DNA from: Chryseobacterium indologenes | GTDB taxonomy: Bacteria; Bacteroidota; Bacteroidia; Flavobacteriales; Weeksellaceae | DNA: 64,000 nt | Direction of reading: 5' to 3' | NCBI GenBank assembly: GCA_016025055.1 | Contig: CP065590.1 | Span: 124,001-188,000, forward strand | Shown here: positions 9,643 through 20,188 of the stretch, piece after piece | Layout of the letters: every line of letters begins with the position of its first letter | How positions within the stretch are numbered: position 1 is the first letter of the stretch | The notes under the pieces: model-generated | Databases searched by the model: none | Told to the model about the DNA's origin: nothing | The model's input: the letters and a program-made list of their open reading frames with translations, nothing else | Translations under genes and position numbers: made by a program

Positions 9643-12145
9643 ATTTGCTTATTGATCCATGGAACATCTTTTATATCTTTCAGAAAATAATCGAACCATT
9701 CTAAGATCTTTTCGTCCCTGTCTTTCTCCTCGAGAGGATGATGGAGAAAATCGTGATTACCATTTTTATATAAAAGGGCTATCACCTGTTTTTGATAACG
9801 TCTAAGACCAATATAAAATTCCATAACCTGGTCCAATGGCACGTTTTCATCCTTCTTTCCTCCCCATAATAAAATTGGTGATTTGACATTTTCAACATTT
9901 AAAATAGGACTATTCAGTAAATATTTTTCTTTATCTTCAGCCACTGAGTCTCCCATCTTGAACTGCCCAGTTTCATAAAAGAAATAAAACGGTTTAACAT
10001 ACTGATAACTATAAGAATGGTAACTGCTGATCAGATCACTGAAACCTGCTCCTGATACATATGTCTTAAAGCGCTGCGATTGTGTGGCGATGAAATTGGT
10101 TTCATAACCACCATACGAATGTCCTAAAAGCGCGATTCTATCCTGATCAATTAGAGGGTTTTTCAATAAAGCATCCAGCGCGCTATTTACGCATTCTAAA
10201 GCTGACATGCCGGGGCCATCCTTGCCTTGTTCTATATCGGGGAGATATACAAAATACCCTCGTTCCAATAAAGTCCTGATCTGGAATCCTACAGGTGATA
10301 CATTATTTGGAGAAAGATAATCATTGCTTAAAGTCCGTTGTACCTGATAGATATGGACTACCATTGGATATTTTCCCTTTGGATCATAGTCTATTGGATA
10401 GTATAAAATACCCCTTAGATTTTTTCCAACAGCTTTGAAATTATAAATTTTCTGTTTGATCTTTTGTGCTTCAACATCCTTAATTCCGGCATTGAACAAT
10501 TTATTTTTATGTCCATTGACATAGGAATACAATGTAGGAGGCTGGTTGAAATTTCTTTCCAACGTATAAAAGGATGTCATATTTCTGTTGAAAAGTAGAT
10601 GATCAGAGTCAAACCTGTTTTCTGTTTCCGGTACAACCTCTTTCCATTTTCCCTTGCGGTACATATTGTAAAAAGTTTTATTTGAATAATTATCATATAC
10701 TTCCAGCAATATGGAATCTTCCGGTAAAAATGAATTTAATGTACTTTCACCAAATTCGTTAGTTTGATTTTTAATTTCAACTTTTTTTCCTTTTGCAATG
10801 CCCAAAGCGGTCAACTTCTTTCTATTGATGTCATATTTCCAGAGGTCGTCACTGCTTTCAAAATAAATTTGATTGCTGTTTGCCGTAAAAACAGGTTTTT
10901 CAAGACCAAATTTTTCTATTAAGGCTTCTCTCTTGCCCGAAGTACTGAACAAGGACCAATTTTTACCATCATTGCTCGCTAGGAACAACCTGCCATTCTT
11001 GGAACAAAAAAACCTATTTCCCACAAAGTCGGGTCTCCAACCTTTTGTTAAAGTAGGTATTTGTTTTAAGCTGCCGATTGCTGTTAAACTTTCTGTTGAT
11101 ATATCAAATATATAGGCATCATTGATATCTGGCGTAAACGTATTAAAATTGTAATCTTTTCTAGGTAGATAGGTCAGAAAATATCGAGCATTATTTAAAG
11201 ATTCAAGTACATGGTTCTCCTGAATTTTTAATGACTGCAGTTTATTCGCTATCGTATCCCATAACCAGTATTCGTTATTTACGTACATTCTTTTATGTAG
11301 GTTGACAAATGGATCATTGCCATACCATATGTCAACCAAGGAAGACTGCTCTTCGGAGAATCTTACCCTTGAATTGATGAGAAAGTACTTTCCATTTTGA
11401 ATTTCCGTCAAACTTAATTCTGATTTGCTTGGAACGTTTAATTGAATTACCTTTTTATAGTCATGTTCTGAATCGAGTATAGTCAATTGATTATGTCCTT
11501 TCTGAATCTGAACTTCTGTAATGAGTAGCTGTTTGCCTGATGGCGTAAGTTCGATCTTTGATATTCGATTTTCTGTTGAATATACAATTTCTTGTCTTTT
11601 ACCCGTTGTTTCAAGGATCTTGGCTTTTCCTTCACTCTGCCTTACAACATATAGCTTACTTTTTGAGTCTGTTGCCATAAGACCATCAATGTCTGCCATT
11701 TCCTGTAGCTGATTGCCCGTCAGATCATAAAAAATAAGGTGCTTATCTCTGGAGTAAATGGCATATCTATTTAAATTATCCAGCCGATAATAATTGCTGG
11801 CATTATTATATTGGTATATTTTACCAGTCTTAAGGTTCAGAAACTGTAATTGATCGGCTTTTCTCCCAAAAACCCCTTCTTCATTAAGAAAGTCCAAAAC
11901 TCCCGTCGATACAATTTTATGTATTGTCTTGTCCTTTGTGCTAACAACATAAGCCGAATCACCACCAAGTTTATACTGCTTATTGATTCCTATCCATGTT
12001 CCTTCAGATGAAATCTTGGGAACCCCGCCCAATGTTGCAAATTTTGCCTTCCATTGGGTTAAGGTATCCCCTGCTGTTGAGCAGGTATAAATATGAAGCC
12101 GTTAAGAATTATGGAAACCAGTAAATATTTGATCTTAATAGCCAT
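9621..12145 (-). CDS. S9 prolyl-oligopeptidase-family serine peptidase (frameshift near N-terminus)
   Basis: Exported peptidase of about 841 aa. The C-terminal alpha/beta-hydrolase domain has the nucleophile motif GHSYGGYE (Ser near 677), an acid in GGKKDENV (about 762) and a histidine in NGNHDF (about 796). The N-terminal two thirds looks like a beta-propeller. The long open frame begins only at 12032, but an ATG at 12145 encodes a signal peptide (MAIKIKYLLVSIIL...). Adding one base to the C-run 12068-12071 joins the two. That start overlaps the susD stop by 11 bp, so it is translationally coupled. As the last gene of the sigma-FecR-SusCD operon, it probably cleaves peptides before or after uptake. 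Confidence 0.85.
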
Positions 12146-13505
12146 TATTCTGAGGTTTGAGATTTAGATTGAGGAGAATTTCATTTTGGGGGATCGGCCA
12201 AAGTTTATGAAAATCCTTCCAGTTAGGCTTTGCAGTTGACAATAAATTGAGTTTATCCATTCTCTTCAGATCAAGAAACCTATGTCCTGTTTCAGTAAAG
12301 AATTCACGTCTATCTTCCAAAAGGATTTCATTAAGGAGATCAGCTTGGCTTAAGTTGGTTAATGCCGCTAAACCTGCCCTTTGTCTTATCGAATTTAAAT
12401 AAATAAGCCCTTCGGTGAGTTTACTCTGCTGAGCCAAAGATTCTGACAATAAAAGATAAGCTTCTTCCACCCTGAATATGATAGAATACTCATTAGCATT
12501 TGTATTATCGCGATTTTTGTATTTTTCAGCTCTATACCATATTGATCCATTATAGGATACTGACGCCATCCAGTGCTGTTTTCTTAGGTCATTAGAGTTG
12601 AAGGAGTTTACGAGATTCATATTCAACGCATAAGAACTAGGCTTTGCATTTGAGAAATAGTATAAGGTAGCCTGTTTCAGAGAAGCATTATTAATAGGTT
12701 TTAATTGCCAAAGAATGTGTTTACCTGACTTTTGAAATACTTTTGTTATATCGGTTTCTATTTGATAAAGCGAAGATTGGGTAATTTCTTTTAACAATTG
12801 TTCTGCCTGATTCCAATTTTTCTGTGCCATATAGATCTTTGCCAGTAGAAGCCTTGCTGTCATTTTATTGGCATATATCCGTTCAGCATTTCGATAGTCA
12901 TCCTGCAATAGTGTCAGGACCTGTTGAAGATCTTCTACCATTTTTTTCAATGCATCATTTGAAGGTGTTTTATTTAAAATCTGATTTATTGTGTAATCCG
13001 TTGTTTCAGGATATGGAATATCCCCCCAAAGTTGGTTCAAATAAAAAAACATTAACGTTCTAATAAATAAAGCTTCTCCCTTCAAATACTTTTTGTCGGA
13101 CATTGAAATCCCGTTAGATTTATCAACACCTTCAATAATAGCATTAGCTGTATAAATATGTTTAAAAGATGAAACCCAGATATTGTATACGGTTTGATTC
13201 GTGTCAGTTTGTTGGTTTAGATAAAGTTCCCTAGTTGGAGTAATCGTTGTACTGAATTCATCCAGTTCATCCGTATAAACGCCTAGGGCGGCATCAAGAT
13301 TCACTCCTGAAATCGGGGAATTTGACATTACATCGGCATATAAAGCCGATAATGCAGCGTTAGCTGTTTGAAGATCCTGAAATACTTCGTTGCTGGCAAT
13401 CTGATTATTCGGTAGATCAACGTCAATCAATTTTTCGCACGAAATCGAAAAATACAATGAGAAAGATGCGAGAATGCATGTGTATAAATATTTAAAATTT
13501 TTCAT
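12135..13505 (-). CDS. SusD/RagB-family outer-membrane nutrient-binding lipoprotein
   Basis: 456 aa from the ATG at 13505. The signal peptide has a lipobox (YFSISCEKLIDV), so it is a surface lipoprotein. SusD hallmarks are an N-terminal TPR-like region (FIRTLMFFYLNQLWGDIPYPE) and a C-terminal LEDRREFFTETGHRFLDLKR. It caps the SusC channel and binds substrate. It starts 5 bp after the corrected susC stop. In the raw sequence the loss of one A from the run 13519-13524 removes that stop and fuses the end of SusC to SusD. The adjacent peptidase suggests peptide rather than glycan substrates (inference). Confidence 0.92.
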   Translation of the reverse strand: MKNFKYLYTCILASFSLYFSISCEKLIDVDLPNNQIASNEVFQDLQTANAALSALYADVMSNSPISGVNLDAALGVYTDELDEFSTTITPTRELYLNQQTDTNQTVYNIWVSSFKHIYTANAIIEGVDKSNGISMSDKKYLKGEALFIRTLMFFYLNQLWGDIPYPETTDYTINQILNKTPSNDALKKMVEDLQQVLTLLQDDYRNAERIYANKMTARLLLAKIYMAQKNWNQAEQLLKEITQSSLYQIETDITKVFQKSGKHILWQLKPINNASLKQATLYYFSNAKPSSYALNMNLVNSFNSNDLRKQHWMASVSYNGSIWYRAEKYKNRDNTNANEYSIIFRVEEAYLLLSESLAQQSKLTEGLIYLNSIRQRAGLAALTNLSQADLLNEILLEDRREFFTETGHRFLDLKRMDKLNLLSTAKPNWKDFHKLWPIPQNEILLNLNLKPQNNGY

Positions 13506-13509
13506 GAGA

Positions 13510-16500
13510 TTAGAAATTAAAAAATTTAACTGTAGTCCGAAAGAGTATGTTCTTAAGGGAGGAAGAAAACCTGAGATTATTGCCTCTGGATCAACACCAA
13601 AGAATTTAGTCCATGTTATTAAATTCTGGCCCTGAAAGTAAATTTTAGCACTTTTAAAAGGACTTGACGACATCGGTATATTATAACCAAATTCTAGGTT
13701 TTTTAATCTTACAAAGGATGCATCTGAAACAGCAGCAGTACTTCCTTTAAATAAATTATGATTGAGCAAATTTTTTGATGCACTATAAGGCATATATGTT
13801 CCGTTAGGATTTTCGGCAGACCAAACATCCAGTACTTCCACAGGTTGGTTAACCATTGTACCCGGAAGAGGCATAATTGAATTTTGGTTATAGTTTTTCT
13901 TTTTGACGAATTGAAATAAAAAATATAAATCCCAATTTTTATATCGAATACTGTTATTTATGCCACCAAAAATTTAATTTGAAGATCTTCAATAACCTGA
14001 CGGTCATCTGGAGAAGATATTTTGCCGTCTCCATTAAAATCAGTGAACTGATAAAGTCCTGTCTGCGGATTAATACCTTCCAATTGATATAGCTTAACAA
14101 TCTGCGTTGAAGAGCCAATGGAATATTGACTTGCATAAGGTGAACCGGCTAGACCTGGAAATGATAACAGTTTATTTTTAGGGAATGTTATATTAAGATT
14201 AGTTTCCCAATTAAAGTTCTTAGTTGAAACTGGTCTTGCATTTATTTCAAATTCCAGTCCGGTATTCTGCACTGTAGCGTCCAGATTTGCTGTCACACTT
14301 GGAAATCCAGTTACGGCAGATAGTTGGTAGCCAACCAATTGATTTGAAGATCTATTACGATAATATGCTAAATTAGTAGTAATACGGTTGTCCAAAAAAC
14401 CTAGTTCAATTGCAGTTTCAAACTTTCTTGTTTTTTCCCAACTGTAATTGGGATTAAATAGTCTGGCAGGTAACAGTCCGGTAATTCCATTGTATATTAA
14501 TGTTGAGGAAACATTATAATTATCCAAAAATTGAAAATCCCCGATATTATCACTTCCTGTCGAACCATAGCTACCGCGAATCTTACCAAAAGATAACCAT
14601 TTAGAATCCTTTAGAAAATTTTCCTTTGTAAAGATCCATGCGGCTCCCAACGCTCCAAAATTTGCAAATCTGTTATTAGGTCCAAAACGACTGCTCCCAT
14701 CACGTCTACCAGTAACATTCAGGATATAACGATTTTTATACTGATAATTTAACCTACCAAATAATGCGGCATATCTATATTCAATAGATGATTGGTCGCC
14801 CATTCTTATCGTTTTTGCAGCGGAAACATTTGTAATAAACTGATTGCTTTCAAATCCTATTCCTGTAATTTCATCAGTATTCCTAACATTTCTCTGAAAA
14901 CTTCCCCCTATCAAAAAATCAATTTTATGGTTTCCCCAATTTTTTGACCAGTTTAATTGAGGTTCAATAATGAAAGAAAATATATCCTGATCTTTTTTTC
15001 TTGATTGTGAAGTTGCACTGGAAGCACCGCTTGCAAGGGATGGATTATTGACTGTATTGGGAAGTAGAGATAATTCATTTATTGCCGTGTAATTTAATCC
15101 TGCATTAATCTTAAATTTCATATCCGAGTAAAGCTTGTAATCAGCGTTTATATTAGTTTGAAAGAGCTTGGTATCGTTACTATAAGTGGCATTAAAGGCC
15201 GCTAAAGGATTGTTAAAAGTATTTCCGGCCCAATTTAAACTTCCATCTTCATTATAGAGCAGAGGTGATACAGGTGGTAGCGTATAACTACTGCCAGTAA
15301 TATCAGTTCTAACAACATTGTTTTTCTGATTGGTAAACATATTAGATAAACTGAGCTGAAAGCGGTTATCCTTTGAACGATGTGACAGATTAGAATTAAA
15401 AGTATTGCTGAGATATTTATAACCTTGTCCAAAAGGAGTTGTCTGCTCATTGTGTCCGAGGCTGACTAAAAAACTGGTTGTTTCACTACCACCGCTCAAT
15501 GAAAGTTGGGTGTTACTATAGGTTGCTTTGTTTCCGATCAATGTTTTTTCCCAATCTATTTCATTGTTTCCCCAAGCGCCATTAAGATCATAGGCTGTTG
15601 CCGGATAGTTTACAACTCCGTCATTCAGGTAAGCTGTACGGCGCATGTTAAGGTATTGGTCCTTGTTTAATAATTTGAGGTTGGAAATAGCCTCACTTAT
15701 ACCGTAATTGGTTGTAAGTCGTACACTCAGTCTACCTGATTTACCTTTTTTAGTGGTTATTAATATAACTCCGTTTGCTCCTCTGGAACCATAGATAGCA
15801 GTCGCATCAGCATCTTTTAGTACCTCAATGCTCTCGATATCACCCGGATTTATGCTATTTAATGGATTAATCTTACCAGAAGGCATCACTGTAGCGCCGA
15901 TTTGCGTGTTTTCAGCTGTTATTTCACTTAAAGGTACACCATCAACCACATAGAGTGGAAGATTACCGTCAATCGAGGAATTCATACTTGTTCTTAAACT
16001 ATTCTGTCCCCTGATCTGTATTGTAAACCCTCCACCGGGAATACCGGAATTTTGCGTGATATTAACTCCTGACATTCGGCCCTGCAAAGAGGATAATACA
16101 TTCGTTACAGGCTGGTTTTCGATATCTTTTGCCTTAACCTTTGAAATACTTCCAGTGCTGTTCCTTTCGGTGACTTTATAGTATCCGGCATTTAAAGTGA
16201 TTTCTTCAATTTTTGTTTCTTTACCCGCAAAAGACTCGGATTTTAATGTGTCAACAGGTAAACTTTGATCTTGTGGAGTTATTTGGCTAATTGCTTTAAT
16301 TTTCTTTTCGCGAATGACAACCGTATTATTAAAAATGGTTGTTTCAAAGGGTAATTCCTTGAATAACTTCGCAAGGCAATCCATTAATAATTCGTTATTG
16401 CATTTTGTGCTTGGCACTTTGTAGTTTATAAATGACTTCTTTTTATAAGAAAAACGACGTATTTTATTTTCCTTCAAAAAGAGTTCAATTGCATCAACTG

Positions 16501-16612
16501 CGGGTAATGCTTCCGAATCATAATTTACTCTCATGGTAGAGAGATTCTCTTGGGCATTAAGACCCTGCCATCCGATCAAAAAGAACACGGCGGCTTTGTA
16601 CAAAATTTTCAT
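13510..16612 (-). CDS. SusC/RagA-family TonB-dependent receptor with signalling (STN) domain (two frameshifts)
   Basis: About 1034 aa when two single-base losses are repaired (A-run 13968-13972, giving LQIKFFGGINNS; and A-run 13519-13524, giving the stop after QLNFFNF). Order: signal peptide, STN domain (about 30-105), carboxypeptidase-like/plug region with NVLSSLQGRMSGVNI and GSRGANGVILITTKKG, then the 22-strand barrel ending at SFGLQLNF. It imports substrate across the outer membrane using TonB energy. The STN domain signals to FecR at 16772, making the operon self-inducing. It lies between FecR and SusD in one minus-strand operon. Confidence 0.92.
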
Positions 16613-16658
16613 ATTTTTGTAACGTATTTATAATTAATAATTCATCGAACAGTTATTG

Positions 16659-16709
16659 GTTGAATACATTGGCCGACGGTCGCACCCGTCGGTCATTTTC
16701 TTATTCAAC
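16659..16709. repeat. nested inverted repeat in the fecR-susC gap
   Basis: GTTGAATA (16659-16666) pairs with TATTCAAC (16702-16709). Inside it a GC-rich stem, CCGACGG (16673-16679) / CCGTCGG (16686-16692), encloses a six-base loop. In the leader of susC it could be an mRNA stability hairpin or an attenuator that lowers fecR-susC readthrough, or a small palindromic repeat. There is no T-run on the minus strand. Confidence 0.55.
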
Positions 16710-16771
16710 ATTTAAATTTTCGGCTTCACGTGTCGTCACTGAGCGAGGGCATAATTAAAGCCCATAGTTTT

Positions 16772-17578
16772 TCACTCCAATTGAAATGTTTTATCATTGA
16801 TTTGTTTTATTTTGAAATCCAGCTGGAAAGCAATGATTTCAATAAGGGATTTAGCGGTAGAATTAGTAGATGAAATCGTAATCTTAACCACCTTATCTTT
16901 ATCAGGGATTATCATTTTTACGTTATAGGTTTCTTCTATGATTTGGGCTACTTTACTTAGTGAGCAATCGTTGAAGGATAAACTTGATTTAAGTTGAGAT
17001 TCTGTTGACCGTGATGTGGCAGATATTCTTGCAACTTGTACAGTTCCCAAATTTGAAAACGTTTCTTTTGGTTTTAGTTCAAATGATTCGTTAGGTTTTT
17101 CAGATCTATAGACCAACACCTTACCTTCATACAGGTCAACACTGAAAGATTTTTCATTTTGATAAATCTTAAAAACGGTTCCCAATACTTTAGTCTCATA
17201 ATTTCTACCATGAACAATAAATGGATGTTCTTTTGATTTAGAAATTTTAAAGATTGCGTCTCCATCAAGTGTAACTTCACGTGTATCTGAAGGAAATGAC
17301 TTTTCAACAGTCAGCTTCGCTCCTTTTTGTAAAATTACTTCTGATTTGTCAGGCAGTAAGACCTTACGAGGATCAGAAACGGCCATATAGACATCTGGCT
17401 TAATCAAAAAATTATAGCCTAAAACGCTACCACTTAAAATCACGACTGCAGCAATGCCGCCGTACATTATATTTTTACGATTTCTTTTTTGCTTTTCTTT
17501 ACGACGAATAGCGATTAAAGCATTTGTCCATACTTTATTCTCTTCTTCCTCTGTGAGATAGGGAAAATTGTCTTTCAT
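16772..17578 (-). CDS. FecR-family anti-sigma factor
   Basis: 268 aa, somewhat short for the family. N-terminal cytoplasmic sigma-binding part, one transmembrane helix at about residues 40-62 (IMYGGIAAVVILSGSVLGYNF), then the periplasmic FecR domain (VLLPDKSEVILQKGAKL, VTLDGDAIFKI, VLGTVFKI). The C-terminal DUF4974-like region (LSFNDCSLSKVAQIIEETYNV) contacts the receptor STN domain. It is 88 bp after the sigma gene and 160 bp before susC. It should hold the sigma factor inactive until the SusC receptor is loaded. Confidence 0.9.
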   Translation of the reverse strand: MKDNFPYLTEEEENKVWTNALIAIRRKEKQKRNRKNIMYGGIAAVVILSGSVLGYNFLIKPDVYMAVSDPRKVLLPDKSEVILQKGAKLTVEKSFPSDTREVTLDGDAIFKISKSKEHPFIVHGRNYETKVLGTVFKIYQNEKSFSVDLYEGKVLVYRSEKPNESFELKPKETFSNLGTVQVARISATSRSTESQLKSSLSFNDCSLSKVAQIIEETYNVKMIIPDKDKVVKITISSTNSTAKSLIEIIAFQLDFKIKQINDKTFQLE

Positions 17579-17665
17579 AAAAGAGCCTTTATTATGTATA
17601 GGAGAACGGAGGAAAAAACCACACGGTTTTTATGAAAAATTAACTTATTTTATGATACTTTAACA

Positions 17666-18190
17666 TCATTTAGTAATTTTCACTTTGTCTCTCAGGTAGA
17701 TCATAGATTGATGTATATGCTTTTCAACCGTTCTTTTGGAGATATTGAAATTAGCGGCAATTTTCTCTTGCGTGACACCCTCTATTTTATTCATTTTGAA
17801 AATTTTTCTACGAAGCGGAGGAAATAACTCTTCAATTGCTGTTTCTATTTCTGAGAGATTTCGCTCCTTATTTTCTGCAATGATTAAATCTTCATGCGAA
17901 GTATCGGAAAAATGTAAGGGTAGATCGCTAGTTTTATCGATTTTTGCGTTCCTATAAAAATGTGCTATTTCCTGTTGGCAGGTTTTTACAACTATGCTTT
18001 CAATATTGCCAGCATCCAGTTTAGACCGATATTCCCATATATGAATAATGACATTCTGAAAGACATCCAAAACATCGTCCCTATTATTGATCTTTTTATA
18101 AATGAGAGAAAATATTAGTGGATTAAATTTATGAAGAAGCTTATGATATTGTTGTTCTTCAATTCTGATATGTCGGTTAAGAGACCACAT
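17666..18190 (-). CDS. ECF-type RNA polymerase sigma factor
   Basis: 174 aa. Region 2 is at about residues 22-50 (NPLIFSLIYKKINNRDDVLDVFQNVIIHIWEY). Region 4 is at the C-terminus (GVTQEKIAANFNISKRTVEKHIHQS), a clear helix-turn-helix. It heads the operon sigma - FecR - SusC - SusD - S9 peptidase and is expected to activate it when released by FecR. The long AT-rich gap upstream (18191-18777) holds its promoter and a structured element. Confidence 0.9.
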   Translation of the reverse strand: MWSLNRHIRIEEQQYHKLLHKFNPLIFSLIYKKINNRDDVLDVFQNVIIHIWEYRSKLDAGNIESIVVKTCQQEIAHFYRNAKIDKTSDLPLHFSDTSHEDLIIAENKERNLSEIETAIEELFPPLRRKIFKMNKIEGVTQEKIAANFNISKRTVEKHIHQSMIYLRDKVKITK

Positions 18191-18777
18191 TGTGTTAATA
18201 GCAAAATTAGTAATTTTTTAATATATAATTAAATTTATCGAAATAATTTTTAATTATACTGGAAAAATATACCACAACATCAGCATTTTTCATAATTACA
18301 TTCTCAACAATAAAACACTATTATCATTTGGAATATTTATTTCTAAAAAATTAATATATTAGCAGTCGGAATATTTAATAGAATATTAAGATATAAACGA
18401 GCGTAAGCTATCGAAAATTTAATCTAAAGAAAACCGCTAATTTTCAAAAACAGATGCAATTCGATAGACTTACGCCTGTGCCTACTATTGGCATGGGCTA
18501 AGTCTTTTCGGCATCTGGGTTCTTAGCGGTACCTCTTTAGACGATTGGCTTCAGTACCATGCCTTTCTTTGTTTATCCCCAATAAATAGGTAAGAAAGAT
18601 AATTAAACTTCCCAAAGTTTAAAATGCGACAGGTTCTGACGTTTTCCAGTTATAATTTCGCTCCATATATTTTTTGAATGAGAATTTAAAAGTAAAAATT
18701 CCGTGAAAATACCTAGAGCCGAAAAACATAAATAGAATTAAATTGCAAATCCCTCCGAAAAAAGCACAGTTATACCG
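18191..18777. other. 587-bp intergenic region with divergent promoters and a structured element
   Basis: No coding sequence is seen. The region separates the sigma gene (minus) from the secreted protein gene at 18778 (plus). It is very AT-rich at its left and contains the long nested hairpin at 18402-18541. After the hairpin come about 235 bp of unremarkable AT-rich leader. Confidence 0.6.
18402..18541 (+). ncRNA. candidate structured RNA or recombination-site-like hairpin with an alternative pairing
   Basis: One long imperfect hairpin can be drawn from nested pairs: TCTAAAGA (18423-18430)/TCTTTAGA (18534-18541); ACCGCTAA (18433-18440)/TTAGCGGT (18523-18530); CAGATGC (18451-18457)/GCATCTG (18511-18517); AGACTTA/TAAGTCT; then GCC/GGC and TGCC/GGCA near the tip. 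Just upstream, CGTAAGCTATCGAA (18402-18415) is complementary, with one bulge, to 18460-18474, which overlaps the AGACTTA arm. Two mutually exclusive folds, or a pseudoknot, are therefore possible. The compensating architecture suggests selection. The strand is assumed plus, as leader of the gene at 18778. I do not recognise an RNA family. Confidence 0.5.
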
Positions 18778-20163
18778 ATGAGATATATTATTATACTATT
18801 TTTTAATGTCAGTTCTATTTGTCTCGGACAAATACCCAAGTTTCCTGAAATGCCCCAAAAGAATAATCTATTTAGGGTACAGGAAACACAGACGATCACT
18901 CCTGGTCGTTATAATCATTCTCGCATTAATTCCCATGCCGATCAACGTATAAATCAACAAGCAGATCAAGAACATATTAATAAGGAGGTTGAACGTCAGA
19001 TTGCAGAGATAAGGGCCGAATCCTTCGCTAAGAACTTTAGGCTTGCTTCATTAGCAGATCAAAAAGGTACCTCTTCATATTATGCGGCTTATGAAAATCT
19101 GTCACAACTTGATCCCGAAAGCTATTCCATAGCAGATGCTGTTTTTATAGTTGAAAATGCTTATTACGATAACAATAAAAACTTCCATGAATCTTACCAA
19201 AATCAAATCCAAAAAGCAACTAATATTATAAGAAATGATTTAAAGAAAAACGGAGTGGAAGATTCTGACAACGTTTCCAAGAATCTATCAATTTTTAGGT
19301 ATTTCGCGGAGGACAGTAAACAGAATGGGAAAGTAGTTCATAAGGCTATGAAATACGATTTTGACGATTATATGGGCGCCAAAGATTATTCAAAAATGTT
19401 TGTGTCTAAACTGATGAAAACCAATTCTGGTCAGTGTCATTCAATGCCATTACTATATCTAATATTAGCAGAACAAATTGGAGCGGATGCATATTTGGTA
19501 ATGTCTCCGAATCACTCCTATATCAGATTTAAAAATGATGATGGAGAAATACTAAGTATTGAATTGACCAATGGAATGTTTTCTGCCAATTCCTTTGTAC
19601 TCAATTCAGGATATATTAAAGCAGAGGCATTAAAGAATAAGCTATACATGCAAAACTTAAATAAACGGGAAGTTTTATCGCAGACATATGTGGATTTAGC
19701 AAGTGGTTATATACATAAATTTGGTTATGATGAATTCGTTTCTAAGGTTCTTGATAAGGCTTTGCTTTTAAATCCACAGAATATCAATGCGACTTTATGG
19801 AAAAGCAATACGGATCAAGTTCGTTTTATGCAGTCTTGCGCGAGATTTGGAATTGACCCTCAGATTAAGGAGCAGCTGCAAAATATCCGTAATTACCCAC
19901 CATTGGAAGACCAATTTCGTCAAATAAATTTGAGCTTTGACTATATTGATCAATCGGGGTTTTCCCAGATGCCACTGGATCAATATGAAAAATGGCTCAG
20001 CTCATTAAGAAGTACTGAGAACAAACAAAAAAGTGATGAAATTGCGGAAAGGATCAAAATTTTAAACGCGCAAAAGCAGAGAGAAGCTCAAAATAAACCA
20101 AAACCTATCTTACCTAAAAAAGAATCCCCAAAGATTTACAAAATTCCAAAGGAATTTTTATAA
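18778..20163 (+). CDS. secreted transglutaminase/SirB1-like protein
   Basis: 461 aa with a signal peptide (MRYIIILFFNVSSICLGQ). After a polar Q/N/H-rich linker, the core carries GQCHSMPLLYLILAEQIG (Cys220) and MSPNHSYIRF (His246), followed by an ELTNG acidic site. That is the cysteine-histidine order of the transglutaminase-like SirB1 fold, so a periplasmic or secreted cysteine hydrolase or a binding derivative is likely. The C-terminus is helical and TPR-like, ending in a K/P-rich tail. It is 25 bp upstream of the mini-Rhs toxin gene and has a paralogue at 24487-25512. A role in toxin maturation or export is inference. Confidence 0.65.
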   Translation: MRYIIILFFNVSSICLGQIPKFPEMPQKNNLFRVQETQTITPGRYNHSRINSHADQRINQQADQEHINKEVERQIAEIRAESFAKNFRLASLADQKGTSSYYAAYENLSQLDPESYSIADAVFIVENAYYDNNKNFHESYQNQIQKATNIIRNDLKKNGVEDSDNVSKNLSIFRYFAEDSKQNGKVVHKAMKYDFDDYMGAKDYSKMFVSKLMKTNSGQCHSMPLLYLILAEQIGADAYLVMSPNHSYIRFKNDDGEILSIELTNGMFSANSFVLNSGYIKAEALKNKLYMQNLNKREVLSQTYVDLASGYIHKFGYDEFVSKVLDKALLLNPQNINATLWKSNTDQVRFMQSCARFGIDPQIKEQLQNIRNYPPLEDQFRQINLSFDYIDQSGFSQMPLDQYEKWLSSLRSTENKQKSDEIAERIKILNAQKQREAQNKPKPILPKKESPKIYKIPKEFL

Positions 20164-20188
20164 CTGATAATCAAGAAACAAATAAATT

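Noticed and set aside
12135..13874. A SusC-SusD fusion protein of 579 aa
   Set aside because: One missing base in the A-run 13519-13524 removes the susC stop. Restoring it gives a normal SusC end and a SusD with its own lipoprotein signal peptide, so the fusion is artificial.
18402..18541. Retron ncRNA, integron attC or tRNA-like gene
   Set aside because: No reverse transcriptase or integron integrase is nearby, the attC consensus ends are absent, and no cloverleaf can be drawn.
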